Positions 10,001 to 19,709 of a stretch of DNA of 64,000 bases are shown here, one piece after another. A model generated the notes under the pieces. It saw only the letters and a program-made list of their open reading frames with translations, made no database searches and was not told the origin of the DNA. Numbering within the stretch: the first letter of the stretch is position 1; each line of letters opens with the position of its first letter. The stretch comes from Oscillospiraceae bacterium. GTDB taxonomy: Bacteria > Bacillota > Clostridia > Oscillospirales > Ruminococcaceae. The DNA is taken from the NCBI GenBank assembly GCA_021200565.1, contig JAJQGJ010000017.1, positions 92,382 through 156,381 of the forward strand. Direction: 5' to 3'. The translations under genes and the position numbers were made by a program.

Positions 10001-10185
10001 GCTACAACACCGGCGTCTACACCATCGAAATTGCCAACGTCCCCGACAGCATCATTGTGATGCCCCAGACCGGCGACAGGGGAACAAAACTGTATACAAT
10101 GGCAGGCTTACTGCTCATCTGCAGTGCAGGCTACCTTATGTATAGAAAACAAAAGCGAAAATGCAAGTGGAGGTGGAATATCTGA
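4076..10185 (+). pseudogene. Giant multi-SpaA adhesin/pilus tip protein, frameshifted
   Basis: Read as one gene of about 2,036 codons. Order: N-terminal membrane segment (about residues 22-40); five repeats of the type C-G-x-E...H-T-H-x-x-E-C-Y-E (4226-4535); a CHAP/NlpC-like domain (about 4600-5060); a Glu/Thr-rich stretch; then at least five SpaA/Cna_B-like domains with Lys...E-box pairs such as YTLKETTAP, YTLTETWAP, YTLSETTVP, YTLVETLAP and VLVETEAP; and an MPQTG anchor, hydrophobic helix and basic tail. Two frames meet near 4922-4932: the first runs on to 4999, while the second continues with RVGIVYAMDES. Restoring one base (or removing two) rejoins them. The usual catalytic His of the DHVGIV motif reads Arg, so the enzyme domain is probably inactive. 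GTG 4076 is the likely start (weak ribosome site). As assembled, the full protein cannot be made. A sequencing error is possible. Confidence 0.8.
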
Positions 10186-10261
10186 CAATTTCATCTCTCA
10201 GAAAAAATGTGGATTCCACAGGACAAATGCAAAAAAATTATATAATAAGGAGTAAATCATT

Positions 10262-11817
10262 ATGAAAAAACTAAAAAGATTTGTTAGTCTGCTGTTAGCT
10301 ATGGCAATGGTAATGAGTCTGACCTTGTGTGGGGGGTAGTGCACGCTGCCACGGAGACGCAAGAGGTTGACACCAACTTGGGTGGCGAAGGCTCCATCAC
10401 CATTACAGATGCAGTCGTCGGTGAAACTTACACTGTATACAGAATGCTCGATGTTACTTATAACGCTCAGTCTGGTGCATATTCCTACACGGTTAATTCT
10501 GATTGGGCAAGCTTCTTTGCACAAAATTCAATAAGTGGAACTGGTGGATATGTAGTCATTGACACCAACGGACACGTATCGTGGAACGGCGTAACTACGA
10601 GTTCTGGCACTATTGCTGCTCAATTCGCTTCACTCGCACTTGCATATGCAGAAGAGAACAATATTAGCTATACATACCAGACAGTGGCAACAACTACTGG
10701 CAATGAGACTGCAGTTGACTTGACATTTACTGAGCTTCCTTATGGCTACTATCTCGTAGATTCATCCTTAGGTGCTCTTTGCGCACTCGATTCTACCACA
10801 CCATCTGCTAGTGTTGCTGATAAAAACACATCATATGTACCTACAGTTGAAAAGGAAGTAAAGGAAGATAATGGCGGTAACTTTGGTCAAAGTAATGTTG
10901 CTAACTTTGAGGAAGATGTCGAATTTGAAATCGTAATTACATATCCCTACAATATGAGCAACTTAATCCTTCATGATACATTGCCCTCTGGCTTTACTCT
11001 TAATGCTGATAGCTTTAGTCTTTACTATGGTACTGTTTCCGGTGACTACACGATAGATAGTACTTACTACACAATAACAACTGGTACTGCATATACATCA
11101 TGTGGCTGTTCATTTGAAGTTGCATTTGATGAGGACTGGCTTGCAACACTTGCTCAAGCAAACAAAATCTATGTTTACTATACTGCACATGTTGAAGAAA
11201 CTGCTTCAGTTGGCTATACAACACCTAATGTAAATACTACATGGGTTACATATGGTAATAGTAACACAGAATCTGAGCCATCCACTACTAATACTTATAT
11301 CTACGATTTGTATGTTTATAAGTATGCATCAGTAACTGATAATACTCAGAATCCTCCGGTTACTACTGAGACAGCACTTGCTGGCGCATCATTCATCCTT
11401 TCGGTCAGCACTGGAGAGTATGCTACATTCGATTCGAACGGAAACTTCACTGGTTGGACGTCTAATTCAGCAAGCGCAACGGCTTTGACTTCTGACAGTG
11501 ATGGTCTTATTCACTTTACTGGATTGGATTCAGGTACTTACTATCTGACTGAGACAGAAGCACCTGCTGGTTACACAAAGGCTGCATCATACGCTACAAT
11601 CACTATAAGTGACAATGGTGATGTAGATGCATATGTATCTTGTTCTGCTTCTCCGACCGGTTATGCTGTAACCGTTGAGAACAGTACTTCGAGTAAGATG
11701 CCTTCAACCGGTGGTATCGGTACTACTATCTTCTACATCGTCGGTGGCGTACTGGTGGTTGGGGCTGTTGTGCTGCTGATTACTAAGAAGAGAATGAAGA
11801 GCGACAACGATAAATAA
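10262..11817 (+). CDS. Backbone pilin, off-frame at a G6 tract in the signal peptide
   Basis: Major pilin-like protein. ATG 10262 follows AAGGAG and opens a typical signal peptide (MKKLKRFVSLLLAMAM...), but after LTLCGG the frame hits TAG at once. The run of six G at 10331-10336 is the break: four or seven G would continue into VVHAATETQEVD with an Ala-x-Ala-like cleavage site. The mature part (to 11817) has a Lys-rich TVEKEVKE segment, two Ig-like pilin domains, an E-box YYLTETEAPAGY, an MPSTG anchor, a hydrophobic helix and KKRMK. Codon use here is more A/T-ending than in the adhesin, hinting at exchange. The class C sortase at 11954 is its likely polymerase. As read, the pilin is OFF; slippage or a base-calling error are both possible. 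Confidence 0.85.
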
Positions 11818-11842
11818 TTTTTAGCTTGCTTTGCGCACTGGT

Positions 11843-11886
11843 GGCTCCCCTGATAAGGGGAGCTGGCACGAAGTGCCTGAGGGGGT
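11843..11886 (+). repeat. Third copy type of the hairpin repeat
   Basis: GCTCCCC-TGATAA-GGGGAGC followed by TGGCAC-GAA-GTGCC and TGAGGGGG. It has the same layout as 68-116 (CTCCC/GGGAG, CTGGCA, small hairpin, TGAGAGGG), so it belongs to the same repeat family. It sits between pilin and sortase and could also act as a processing or partial termination hairpin. Confidence 0.7.
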
Positions 11887-11953
11887 GCTATTTTCGGCGA
11901 AGACGGAAATAGCTTTGGCAAAGCCAAGCTTACATGTGAGCGGTGGAGGGACA

Positions 11954-12832
11954 ATGAAGCAATCTTCCAAAAAGAAAAGATCCATAGCAAGCTGGCTGGG
12001 ATCTGTTGCGCTGGTTTTGGTGCTCGTGGCGGGAGTGCTTATTGTCTTGTACCCTTCAGTCAGTAACTGGTGGAATAATAATATCACTACCCATGTTGTG
12101 CAGAGCTATGAGGAGGAGATTTCTTCACTGTCAGAGGAGGACTACTCGGCATACCTCGAAGCCGCTCAGGAGTTTAATGAGATGCTCGCTGAGATGGGAT
12201 CACGCACTGCTTTTCTCTCAACCGATGAGCTTGAAGAGTATGGATATTATGACATCCTCAACATCACCGGAACCGGCATCATGGGATATGTAACGATTGA
12301 GACGATAAATGTTGAGCTCCCTATATATCATGGAACTTCAACCAGTGCCCTTGCAGCTGGTGCGGGACATCTTGAAGGTACAAGCCAGCCAGTGGGTGGG
12401 GAGAATACACATTGTGTTATCTCCGCACACAGAGGGCTTCCGAGCGCATTGATGTTTACCCGGCTTGATGAGCTCGAAATAGGGGACACCTTCACGATAA
12501 CCGTCCTGGGTGAGGTTCTGACGTATGAGGTTGATAAGATTTCGATAGTTGAGCCGGACGAGATGAGCTATCTCTATATCGAGGACGGCAAGGACTATTG
12601 CACGCTGATGACCTGCACGCCGTATGGAATCAATACCCATAGGTTGCTTGTAAGGGGAGTCAGAATCGAAACCACCGAGACAACCCATATCAAGGTCACC
12701 GCAGAGGCTTATAAAATCGATACGGTGGTCGTTGCAGTAATTGTGGCGATACCGCTGATAATAATATTGTTTATAATAGCATCGCTTCCGAGAAAGAAGC
12801 ATATTGATGAACAGGGGAGGGACGACATATGA
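11954..12832 (+). CDS. Class C (pilus-polymerising) sortase
   Basis: 292-aa membrane transpeptidase. N-terminal helix at about residues 12-32; catalytic His in ISAHRGLPS, Cys in LMTCTPYG, Arg in LLVRG; C-terminal helix VVVAVIVAIPLIIILFIIA and a basic tail, the class C layout. The GGTGGAGGG site upstream fixes ATG 11954; the longer frame enters the repeat. It lies directly after the backbone pilin and overlaps the minor pilin by 4 bases (ATGA), so it should polymerise these subunits. Much of it matches the orphan sortase at 830, including GTGIMGY, GAGHLEGTS and TAEAYKIDT. Confidence 0.93.
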   Translation: MKQSSKKKRSIASWLGSVALVLVLVAGVLIVLYPSVSNWWNNNITTHVVQSYEEEISSLSEEDYSAYLEAAQEFNEMLAEMGSRTAFLSTDELEEYGYYDILNITGTGIMGYVTIETINVELPIYHGTSTSALAAGAGHLEGTSQPVGGENTHCVISAHRGLPSALMFTRLDELEIGDTFTITVLGEVLTYEVDKISIVEPDEMSYLYIEDGKDYCTLMTCTPYGINTHRLLVRGVRIETTETTHIKVTAEAYKIDTVVVAVIVAIPLIIILFIIASLPRKKHIDEQGRDDI

Positions 12833-13554
12833 AAAAAATGAAATTTCTGTCGGTAATATTAGCTGTCGCAGTTGCAGTTTCTATGTGTATGACATGCGTC
12901 TACGCCGTGACAGGCTCGATAACCGTGACGGTGAAATATGGCGACACAATAATCACCGACGGTGTCTTCACCATCTACAGAGTCACCGATAGTAGATATA
13001 ACTTCACGAGTGACTTCGAAGGCTTTGGCTTTGATATTACAGATCTTGAGGACTCAACTCTCCCGTGGCTTCTCTGGCAGTGGGCGATACAGACCGGTGT
13101 CTCCGGCAGCCAATCGTTAGCTGTCGGCTCTGACGGAACGGTAACGTTTTCTGGACTTGAGATGGGAATATATCTCGTGGTTCCGTCGACTAATCCTGTC
13201 GGCTATGACGTGGAGCCGAGTCTGGTTTCCATACCATCGAACGGCGAGTATGACGTGACGCTCATAACGAAGATTGAGACTATAACGACTCCCACTGATG
13301 ATCCAGGCAGACCAATTCCAACGCCAACAACCACAACCGAACCGGATGTTGAAATCGAGGATGAAGACGACCCAGAAGAGCGTGGAGAATCCGAGGATGA
13401 GGTTGACCTCGGAGACGAGGATGAGCCAGAGGCAGAAGAGGAAACTCTGCCTAAAACCGGTCAGCTCAACTACCCGATCCCCATAATGGCAGGAGCCGGG
13501 GGAGTATGCATAGCTGTTGGCTTCATACTCACAAAGACGGATAAAAAGCGATGA
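12829..13554 (+). CDS. Minor/basal pilin with LPKTG anchor
   Basis: 241-aa cell-wall protein. A signal peptide (residues 1-26, ending VYAV) is followed by one SpaA-like domain with the box MGIYLVVPS, a Pro/Thr then strongly acidic spacer (about residues 150-205, rich in Glu and Asp), the sorting signal LPKTG, a hydrophobic helix and DKKR. The acidic spacer and single domain suit a base subunit that joins the fibre to the wall. It overlaps both neighbours by 4 bases, so it is translated together with the two sortases. It is the only locus protein with a canonical LPXTG; the other two have MPQTG and MPSTG. Confidence 0.85.
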   Translation: MKKMKFLSVILAVAVAVSMCMTCVYAVTGSITVTVKYGDTIITDGVFTIYRVTDSRYNFTSDFEGFGFDITDLEDSTLPWLLWQWAIQTGVSGSQSLAVGSDGTVTFSGLEMGIYLVVPSTNPVGYDVEPSLVSIPSNGEYDVTLITKIETITTPTDDPGRPIPTPTTTTEPDVEIEDEDDPEERGESEDEVDLGDEDEPEAEEETLPKTGQLNYPIPIMAGAGGVCIAVGFILTKTDKKR

Positions 13555-14159
13555 ACAGAACTGTTATTGGACGTATTCTTATTGTGATAGGCGTTCTGCT
13601 GCTGATCGGTGCGCTTTCGCTCTATCTCTATAATCGTTATGATGCTGACAGAGCGGCTACTGCGTCAACTGAAACTGAGGAGAAGCTTTCCGATGCCATG
13701 ATAAACGCAGTCGGTTCCGAGTATTCTCTTGAAGTTGAAGAGGATGAAAACGGAGAGCTCTATTCGGTCGTAACTCTCACGGTTGATGAAGAGGGCTATA
13801 TAGGCATTCTTTCGATACCGTCGTTTGGCTTGGAGCTTCCGGTTCTTTCCGAATGGAGCTATGCAGGACTTAAGAATTCTCCTGCAAGATACACTGGCAG
13901 CGCAAGCGCCGGCAATCTCGTTATCTGCGCTCACAACTACGAACGTCATTTCGGCAATATAAAGAACCTCTCAACCGGAGCTTCCATTACATTTACCGAT
14001 GTAACCGGAGCGGTTTATGAGTATGAAGTCATAGAAGTTGAAACCATACAGCCGACTGCCATCAGTGAGATGATAACCGGCGACTGGGACTTGACGCTCT
14101 TCACCTGCACCCGTTCCGGTGCGGCAAGAGTGGCGGTCAGGTGTCAACTTGTCAGCTGA
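13551..14159 (+). CDS. Second sortase, probably wall-anchoring
   Basis: 202-aa sortase with one N-terminal membrane helix (about residues 8-28) and no C-terminal anchor. Catalytic residues are visible as His in VICAHNYERHFG, Cys in LFTCTRSG and Arg in VAVRC. The lack of the C-terminal helix and the TCTRSG motif set it apart from the class C enzymes and resemble class D or other housekeeping-type sortases. It follows the minor pilin by a 4-base overlap, so it may attach the finished pilus to peptidoglycan through the LPKTG base subunit. The exact class is uncertain. Confidence 0.85.
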   Translation: MNRTVIGRILIVIGVLLLIGALSLYLYNRYDADRAATASTETEEKLSDAMINAVGSEYSLEVEEDENGELYSVVTLTVDEEGYIGILSIPSFGLELPVLSEWSYAGLKNSPARYTGSASAGNLVICAHNYERHFGNIKNLSTGASITFTDVTGAVYEYEVIEVETIQPTAISEMITGDWDLTLFTCTRSGAARVAVRCQLVS

Positions 14160-14176
14160 AATTGAATATCCGAGTT

Positions 14177-14210
14177 AATCCCTGCTGTAGAGATACGGCG
14201 GGGATTTTTT
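14177..14210 (+). terminator. Terminator of the pilus operon
   Basis: ATCCC-GC arm pairs with GC-GGGAT across a short loop, followed by six T. Confidence 0.85.
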
Positions 14211-14230
14211 GAACCCAAATTCCCGCCGTC

Positions 14231-14246
14231 GGTGTCTATTACTATG
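14231..14246 (+). promoter_or_regulatory. Candidate -10 region of the lipoprotein operon
   Basis: GGTGTCTATTACTAT lies about 26-41 bases before the first lipoprotein. GGTGTCTAT also occurs in the conserved blocks at 27464 and 31320. No clear -35 is seen. Confidence 0.35.
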
Positions 14247-14271
14247 AGAGCAAAACGAAAGGCGGTTCACT

Positions 14272-15882
14272 ATGAAAAGATTACTATCCATAATTCTCAC
14301 AATCACACTCTGCCTGACGGTTTTCACTTCCTGCGGAAGCCAGTCCGAAGACCTCCCACAGGAAAGCGAAACCACAACGATGGCTACTAGAACCACTTCC
14401 ACAACCGAGCAAACCACCGGCGAAACCAGTGAGATTGACAAAGATGCCCTCTATTCTGCATTCATCCTCTATTCCTACAAAACTGCCGAAGAAATCCAAT
14501 CCGAATACCCCAATAAAACAGTTCTTGTGTGGGTCGGATTTGCTCTGACGGCTGACAGCAGTCTCGAAATTGAGATTCCTATAGATGAAATCAACGAGTA
14601 TCTTGACTCCATCGGCAAGGAATATGTCCTCTGCTACCATCCTTTGAACATGACTGCGGCAACAGTCAAGTACGATAATGGAGACTATGACTCCATGCTC
14701 GACTGCTTCACTGATTATATAGAATCCGGCGGACAAGCGGACGTTCTGACGGTTATGGTCACAAGTTCCGACGAGCCGATTATCACAGCTTATTATTACA
14801 ATGCTTTGAACGGAATCTATGAGCCGCTTGAAAGCTACTTTGAAAGTTCTGAGGAAGCGACAGAGTATTACAACTCGCTTCCGGAAGAATATTGGGAATC
14901 ATTCAAGGTGAACGGCACTCTCTATAGCTTTGGCGGCTTCAATCTCGGAGTGAGAAGGACTTCCACAAACTACTATCTCATCAACGCCGAGCTTGCCAAC
15001 AAGTACGGCTGGGACTACGATAAATCGCTGTTTGAACAGCTTGATCTCATAGAGACCATTATGACGGAAGAAAACTGCCGTGGAGTCAAGCTCAATTATT
15101 CGAGCCTTTACAAGGAGTTTGTTTTTGCCGGAATAATCGGCGCTTCCTATGATGACGGAATCGTCAGCCTCGCCTGCAGCGATAGCTTCTTCGAATGCCT
15201 TGAGTTCTGGTATGAACTCAAAGACGGCGGACTAATTTTTGACGATGCCGAAGGCTACAGTGGTATGTATCTCGCAAGCTATGGCATTTCCACCAGCACC
15301 TATTCCCTCAACTTGGGAAAGTCTTTTACAGGCGAACAGACCCAGTTTGAAACTGGCGACGACACCTATTCCGATTTCACCACCGTAGCCGATAATACAA
15401 GCTTTACCTACACCTCATCCTCCTCCGGCGGCGTGAGCATCTATTCCGGCTCGGAGCATAAAGACGAGGCTTTTGACTTCATCCTCCTAACTCAGACGGA
15501 CAGCACCCTCAATAATCTTCTCTCATTTGGTGACAGTGAAGATGCGCCGTATCTGATAAATTACCGCTTCGCTAACCCGCTGATAACCGATTTCTACGGC
15601 GATATGCCGGAAGATATGAATGAGCTGTTTGCGGATATTTTGGAAAACGCCCAACCGGCAGATGCAAGTGAAGCCGTCGGCTTCGCCTTTGAAGTTCGAG
15701 GATATGAAGAATTGTATCAGGCAGTCAAACTTGCAGTTCAAAATCACTCGTATCTGGGCTATTCATCGGTCGAAGCAGACCTCGCCGCCCTGAAATCCGA
15801 GCTTGAAGAAGCAGGCATTGATGAGCTTCTGGAAGAGATAAACAGGCAGTATTCAGAATGGAGGGCAAACAACTATGATTAA
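14272..15882 (+). CDS. Solute-binding-protein-like lipoprotein
   Basis: 536-aa lipoprotein: signal peptide with lipobox TSCG (Cys at about residue 21), a Ser/Thr linker containing LPQESETTT, then a large domain like family 1 extracellular solute-binding proteins. The C-terminus has LKSELEEAGIDELLEEINRQ, a tail common in these binding proteins. Its paralog at 18072 shares the LPQESETTT linker and the same tail. It opens an operon of overlapping genes reaching the ABC permease. No matching sugar or peptide import permease is present, so it may act as a sensor or binding accessory for the ABC-2 exporter rather than in classic uptake; that is inference. Confidence 0.75.
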   Translation: MKRLLSIILTITLCLTVFTSCGSQSEDLPQESETTTMATRTTSTTEQTTGETSEIDKDALYSAFILYSYKTAEEIQSEYPNKTVLVWVGFALTADSSLEIEIPIDEINEYLDSIGKEYVLCYHPLNMTAATVKYDNGDYDSMLDCFTDYIESGGQADVLTVMVTSSDEPIITAYYYNALNGIYEPLESYFESSEEATEYYNSLPEEYWESFKVNGTLYSFGGFNLGVRRTSTNYYLINAELANKYGWDYDKSLFEQLDLIETIMTEENCRGVKLNYSSLYKEFVFAGIIGASYDDGIVSLACSDSFFECLEFWYELKDGGLIFDDAEGYSGMYLASYGISTSTYSLNLGKSFTGEQTQFETGDDTYSDFTTVADNTSFTYTSSSSGGVSIYSGSEHKDEAFDFILLTQTDSTLNNLLSFGDSEDAPYLINYRFANPLITDFYGDMPEDMNELFADILENAQPADASEAVGFAFEVRGYEELYQAVKLAVQNHSYLGYSSVEADLAALKSELEEAGIDELLEEINRQYSEWRANNYD

Positions 15883-16996
15883 AATTTTAGCGGTATTGTT
15901 GGCAGTGCTGATGTTTACCTCCTGCGGGAGCAGGATTACAGCGGAGACTCTTGACGGATATGAGGAGTCGTCGGCGGTTTATGTCTTCTCGAATCTGTAT
16001 AACAACGGCGAGTTTTACGAGGACGGCGAGAAGCTTGCATATATAGATTTCACCACCATGGCATACACCTATATCTGCTCGAAGCCTAATTGTCTTCATA
16101 ATGACCCGGACGAATGCACAGCCTATGGCATCATCAACCATCCTGTGTCGGTGAACGGCGGTCTCTATTATTTTGCGCAGGAGACAGTCACAAACAGCGA
16201 CGGCTTGCCACAGAATAATCTCGTCGCCTATTCCGCTTCCATAGACGGCTCCAACCGCCGAAAAGTCACGACTGCCGAGAATATCGAGCTTTACCATTCG
16301 GAAAAGGCACTGTTGGTCGGAACCAGCCTCTATTTTGTCGGCACGGAGTCGGAATTTGATGCCGTCAACTTCATCGCCACCGGCAATGAGACTTTCTGGC
16401 TCTATAGGTTTGACTATTCCACCGAGAGCTTTTACTGCTTGGGAGAACTCGACTCCGGCTATGACGGCGGGGTAACAATCTACGGCGAATATAACGGCAA
16501 AATCTACCTGACCGAAAACGCCCTTGATGAGCCTTGGGATGAGAAATGGGAGGACCTCGACTATATGATGGAGCACTGGGACGAGTTCACGGCTCTTTAT
16601 GAGAATCACTATTGTTGCTATGACATCGCTTCGGAAAGCTTTGCAGACTGGGATATGCCCGGCTCCGACGACAGCTATGACAGCTTCGTTGTCGGTAATG
16701 GCTACTTCATCACCATTAGCGGCACAACAGTGACCGTTTTCGATTCCAAAGGCAACGAGAGCGTTTACGAAAACTTCACCCCGCTTGGAATGTCAACCTA
16801 TAGCGTGGTGAACGACATGCTCTTCTCCGGCGGCTCGGATTGTGAGTGCATCAACCTCAAAACCGGCAAGAGATACAGCGTCAGCGACTATGACGGCTGG
16901 GTCGTCTGGTATCTTGACGGAAGCTATATCATCAGGCAGGATGATGGGTATATGAAGATTGCCGAAGATGAACTTATAGGAGGCGAGATAGTATGA
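15875..16996 (+). CDS. Lipoprotein with C-x(4)-C-x-H...C motif, paralog 1
   Basis: 373-aa lipoprotein with lipobox TSCG. Near residue 65 it carries YICSKPNCLHNDPDEC, which matches CPYPNCTHADSSTC and CPYPNCTHTDSDTC in the paralogs at 16993 and 19706. The remainder is rich in Tyr, Gly and Asp with blade-like repeats (NGGLYYF, DGSNRRKV, YNGKIYL), suggesting a beta-propeller of the DUF5050 kind. The start overlaps the previous gene by 8 bases. The function is unknown to me. The conserved Cys/His set could bind metal or form disulfides. Confidence 0.7.
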   Translation: MIKILAVLLAVLMFTSCGSRITAETLDGYEESSAVYVFSNLYNNGEFYEDGEKLAYIDFTTMAYTYICSKPNCLHNDPDECTAYGIINHPVSVNGGLYYFAQETVTNSDGLPQNNLVAYSASIDGSNRRKVTTAENIELYHSEKALLVGTSLYFVGTESEFDAVNFIATGNETFWLYRFDYSTESFYCLGELDSGYDGGVTIYGEYNGKIYLTENALDEPWDEKWEDLDYMMEHWDEFTALYENHYCCYDIASESFADWDMPGSDDSYDSFVVGNGYFITISGTTVTVFDSKGNESVYENFTPLGMSTYSVVNDMLFSGGSDCECINLKTGKRYSVSDYDGWVVWYLDGSYIIRQDDGYMKIAEDELIGGEIV

Positions 16997-18075
16997 AAAG
17001 ATTATTTGTATTGGTTCTGGTGTTTGTAATTATGCTCTGCGGTTGCAAAAGCTCATCAATCGACGAATATCCCGTTTCCCATATGGTAAGCCTTGAAACC
17101 AATATCTATAACGATGGCGAGTTCTACTATGATTCTTATACGAGGCTGAACTACTGCGATTTCACGGCAATGCAATCAGCCATCGTCTGCCCTTATCCAA
17201 ACTGCACTCATGCTGACAGTAGCACCTGCTCGTCCTATGGGCTCTCCTGTTATCCGACTGTATTTGATGGTAAGATGTACTACTTCTCAGATGATATAAA
17301 ATACACAAATGGCACTTATGCCGAGACAATTATTGCCTATCGTTGCGACATTGACGGCACAAACCGTATAGCACTTGAAACCTTTTCCGGCTGGGAAATC
17401 GCAGACTATAATCCGGCTCTCGTTGTTGGAAGCAGGATATATATGACCGCAAAGCAGACGACCTTCAATGATTACGGCACTACTGAAGATTATGTAGGCG
17501 TTTCTTTGATTTCATACGACTTTGAAACGGGTAAATTTAGCGAGATAGTAAAAATAGGCGAAGGCTACAACGCAGGCGCGAGTATCAAGGGCAAAGCGAA
17601 CGGCATCGTCTATATAGGCTATTCTTACTATGACCACGAACTGGCCGCTGAAGAACTTGGCGCACTGTATAATGACTATATATTCCCTGAATCAGTTGCG
17701 GAATATTACAAATTCGACCTGTCCACAGGAGAACTTGCCGAGAATGACGAAGCGGTCTGGAAAGTAGTTGACGGCTACCTTATAGTCTATAACGATGACC
17801 TGACAGAAGCTATAATCAGAACTCCAAGTAGGGAAGAGTATGACATCGGAAACAAAGTCGCACTTCAAGTGTGCAACGGCTACGCTTTCCATCTATATTA
17901 TGGACTGATAGTTGACCTTGAAACAGGCATTTATTACGAGTCAAGGCTTCCGCTTGAAACCGGATACAATGTCGAGTATTATCTTGACGGAGCATATATT
18001 CTGAAAGATTCATTGAACAACGAATTTATCAAGCTTGAAGCAAGTGAACTTATCGGAGAGGAGATTACATCATGA
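16993..18075 (+). CDS. Lipoprotein with C-x(4)-C-x-H...C motif, paralog 2
   Basis: 360-aa paralog of the neighbouring genes at 15875 and 19706. Its lipobox reads MLCGC, followed by MVSLETNIYNDGEFYYD, the CPYPNCTHADSSTC motif and propeller-like strands (FDGKMYYF, IDGTNRIAL). The C-terminus ASELIGEE matches DELIGGE and VELIGDE in its paralogs, so the three were made by tandem duplication with the binding proteins interleaved. ATGA overlaps on both sides indicate one transcript. No function recognised. Confidence 0.7.
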   Translation: MKRLFVLVLVFVIMLCGCKSSSIDEYPVSHMVSLETNIYNDGEFYYDSYTRLNYCDFTAMQSAIVCPYPNCTHADSSTCSSYGLSCYPTVFDGKMYYFSDDIKYTNGTYAETIIAYRCDIDGTNRIALETFSGWEIADYNPALVVGSRIYMTAKQTTFNDYGTTEDYVGVSLISYDFETGKFSEIVKIGEGYNAGASIKGKANGIVYIGYSYYDHELAAEELGALYNDYIFPESVAEYYKFDLSTGELAENDEAVWKVVDGYLIVYNDDLTEAIIRTPSREEYDIGNKVALQVCNGYAFHLYYGLIVDLETGIYYESRLPLETGYNVEYYLDGAYILKDSLNNEFIKLEASELIGEEITS

Positions 18076-19709
18076 AAAAACTCTTATCACTTATCTTAGC
18101 GGTATCTTTGGCATTTTCACTCTGCGGTTGCGGAAGCTCGACCGAAGCCCTCCCGCAGGAAAGCGAAACCACAACAGCGGCTACGACTACAGCCGTCACG
18201 ATCACCACCGAAGCCACAACTCACGAGTATTACATCACCTCGTGGATGGACGATGACGGTTACATACAGTACTACGAAGAATTTGAAGACGGAAGCACCA
18301 TGCAATACTCAAAATCGCCGGACATTCAGACATATGAGGAAATTCAGGCGGCATACCCGGACAAAACCGTGCTTGTTATAGCGTGTATCGGTAGCAACAG
18401 ATATTGCTATATAACCGAAGCGGTCAACGAATACCTTAATGAACTTGGCAAGGACTATGTTGTTTATTTTCGCTTGATAGATATGAATGTCATATATAGC
18501 GATTATTGCAGTTATTCCGGAAGCGTAGATTACTATAGCGGGCTTTGGGCACTGATTGAAAGCGGAGAACAGGTAGACATAATAAGCACCGATAAATATT
18601 ATTACTGCATAAGAGACGATTTGCTCGTGTCACTTGACGACTATCTTGAGAACACTGAAGTCGGACAAACTTTGTATTCGATGATGCCTGATAACCTGTG
18701 GAAATCGCTCAGATATAATGGCACTGTCTACGGCATTAACTGTAATAGTTCAATCAACTATCAGAAGTGTTTCTACATAAATGTGGATTTAGCTGATAAA
18801 TACGGGTATGATTTAAACAAGGATCTGACAGAACAGCTCGACTTACTTGAGATAATAAATGCTGATGAGTCGGTGTCGGCAATTGTTTCCGGCTCGACTT
18901 TCTATACTTCGTATTACCTTGATTCTCAGGTGTTGACAAGAGGCGTTTATTGGGATGACGAAGAAAAGACCGCAAAGAGTTGGCTTGATAACAATGATTT
19001 TATAACTTTTCTTAAAACCATGTTTAAGCTTAATCAGGAAGGATTGGTAAGTTCACGCTCCGATTCAAGCTTCTTTGCATATGAAATACCAGTGTATTTG
19101 CCACCTGTTGATGGCGACACGTTTGCTCTCCCGTATGGTAATGACCCTGTTACCTATGAACGGGAATATGTGTCTGTATATGCTTCTTATGACGAAAGTA
19201 TTTCTCTTATCAGAAATGACTATGCTTTAGGAATCAGTAAAACGAGCGAATATCAGGACATGGCTTTTGATTTCATAGCAACTATGCTTACCGATGAAGA
19301 ACTCAATAATCGTATGTGCTATGCTTACTGGGAAGACAATATCCTTGAAAGCGATAAGATGAATAAGGATTTATATTTTTATGCCAAGGCTCAATTTGCA
19401 AACCTGCTATTGTGTATTCCTACAGAATATGAAACTTTATATATCGGAGAAACATATCTGAATTCTCTTGAGAGTGCTTACATAAGTGAAGACTTTGACT
19501 TTGTGTTTGATGATTCATCGGTATATCAGCAATGTATCGATGTAGGTGCTGTAACAATACAATATGGGGACAATATGTATGGTTATAGTGACATGACTTT
19601 TGAAGAATATCTGGCTGAATATCGTGCAACGCTCGAAGAAGCCGGCATAGAAGACATAATTGCCGAGGCAAACAGGCAGTATGCTGAATGGAAGGAGAGC
19701 CAATCATGA
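18072..19709 (+). CDS. Solute-binding-protein-like lipoprotein, second copy
   Basis: 545-aa paralog of the protein at 14272, with lipobox CGCG, the LPQESETTT linker, a Thr-rich tether, a binding-protein-like domain including LPYGNDPVTYEREYVSVYAS, and a C-terminal LEEAGIEDIIAEANRQYAEW. It lies between two Cys/His-motif lipoproteins, overlapping each by 4 bases. The repeated pair (binding protein, then Cys/His lipoprotein) suggests that the two kinds work together at the cell surface. Confidence 0.75.
   Translation: MKKLLSLILAVSLAFSLCGCGSSTEALPQESETTTAATTTAVTITTEATTHEYYITSWMDDDGYIQYYEEFEDGSTMQYSKSPDIQTYEEIQAAYPDKTVLVIACIGSNRYCYITEAVNEYLNELGKDYVVYFRLIDMNVIYSDYCSYSGSVDYYSGLWALIESGEQVDIISTDKYYYCIRDDLLVSLDDYLENTEVGQTLYSMMPDNLWKSLRYNGTVYGINCNSSINYQKCFYINVDLADKYGYDLNKDLTEQLDLLEIINADESVSAIVSGSTFYTSYYLDSQVLTRGVYWDDEEKTAKSWLDNNDFITFLKTMFKLNQEGLVSSRSDSSFFAYEIPVYLPPVDGDTFALPYGNDPVTYEREYVSVYASYDESISLIRNDYALGISKTSEYQDMAFDFIATMLTDEELNNRMCYAYWEDNILESDKMNKDLYFYAKAQFANLLLCIPTEYETLYIGETYLNSLESAYISEDFDFVFDDSSVYQQCIDVGAVTIQYGDNMYGYSDMTFEEYLAEYRATLEEAGIEDIIAEANRQYAEWKESQS

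Noticed and set aside
4954-10185. The SpaA protein as a separate gene starting at ATG 4954
   Set aside because: No ribosome site or signal peptide; its first residues complete the domain begun in the previous frame.
10327-11817. Pilin starting at ATG-like codon 10327
   Set aside because: It would lack the signal peptide that is plainly encoded just before in the other frame.
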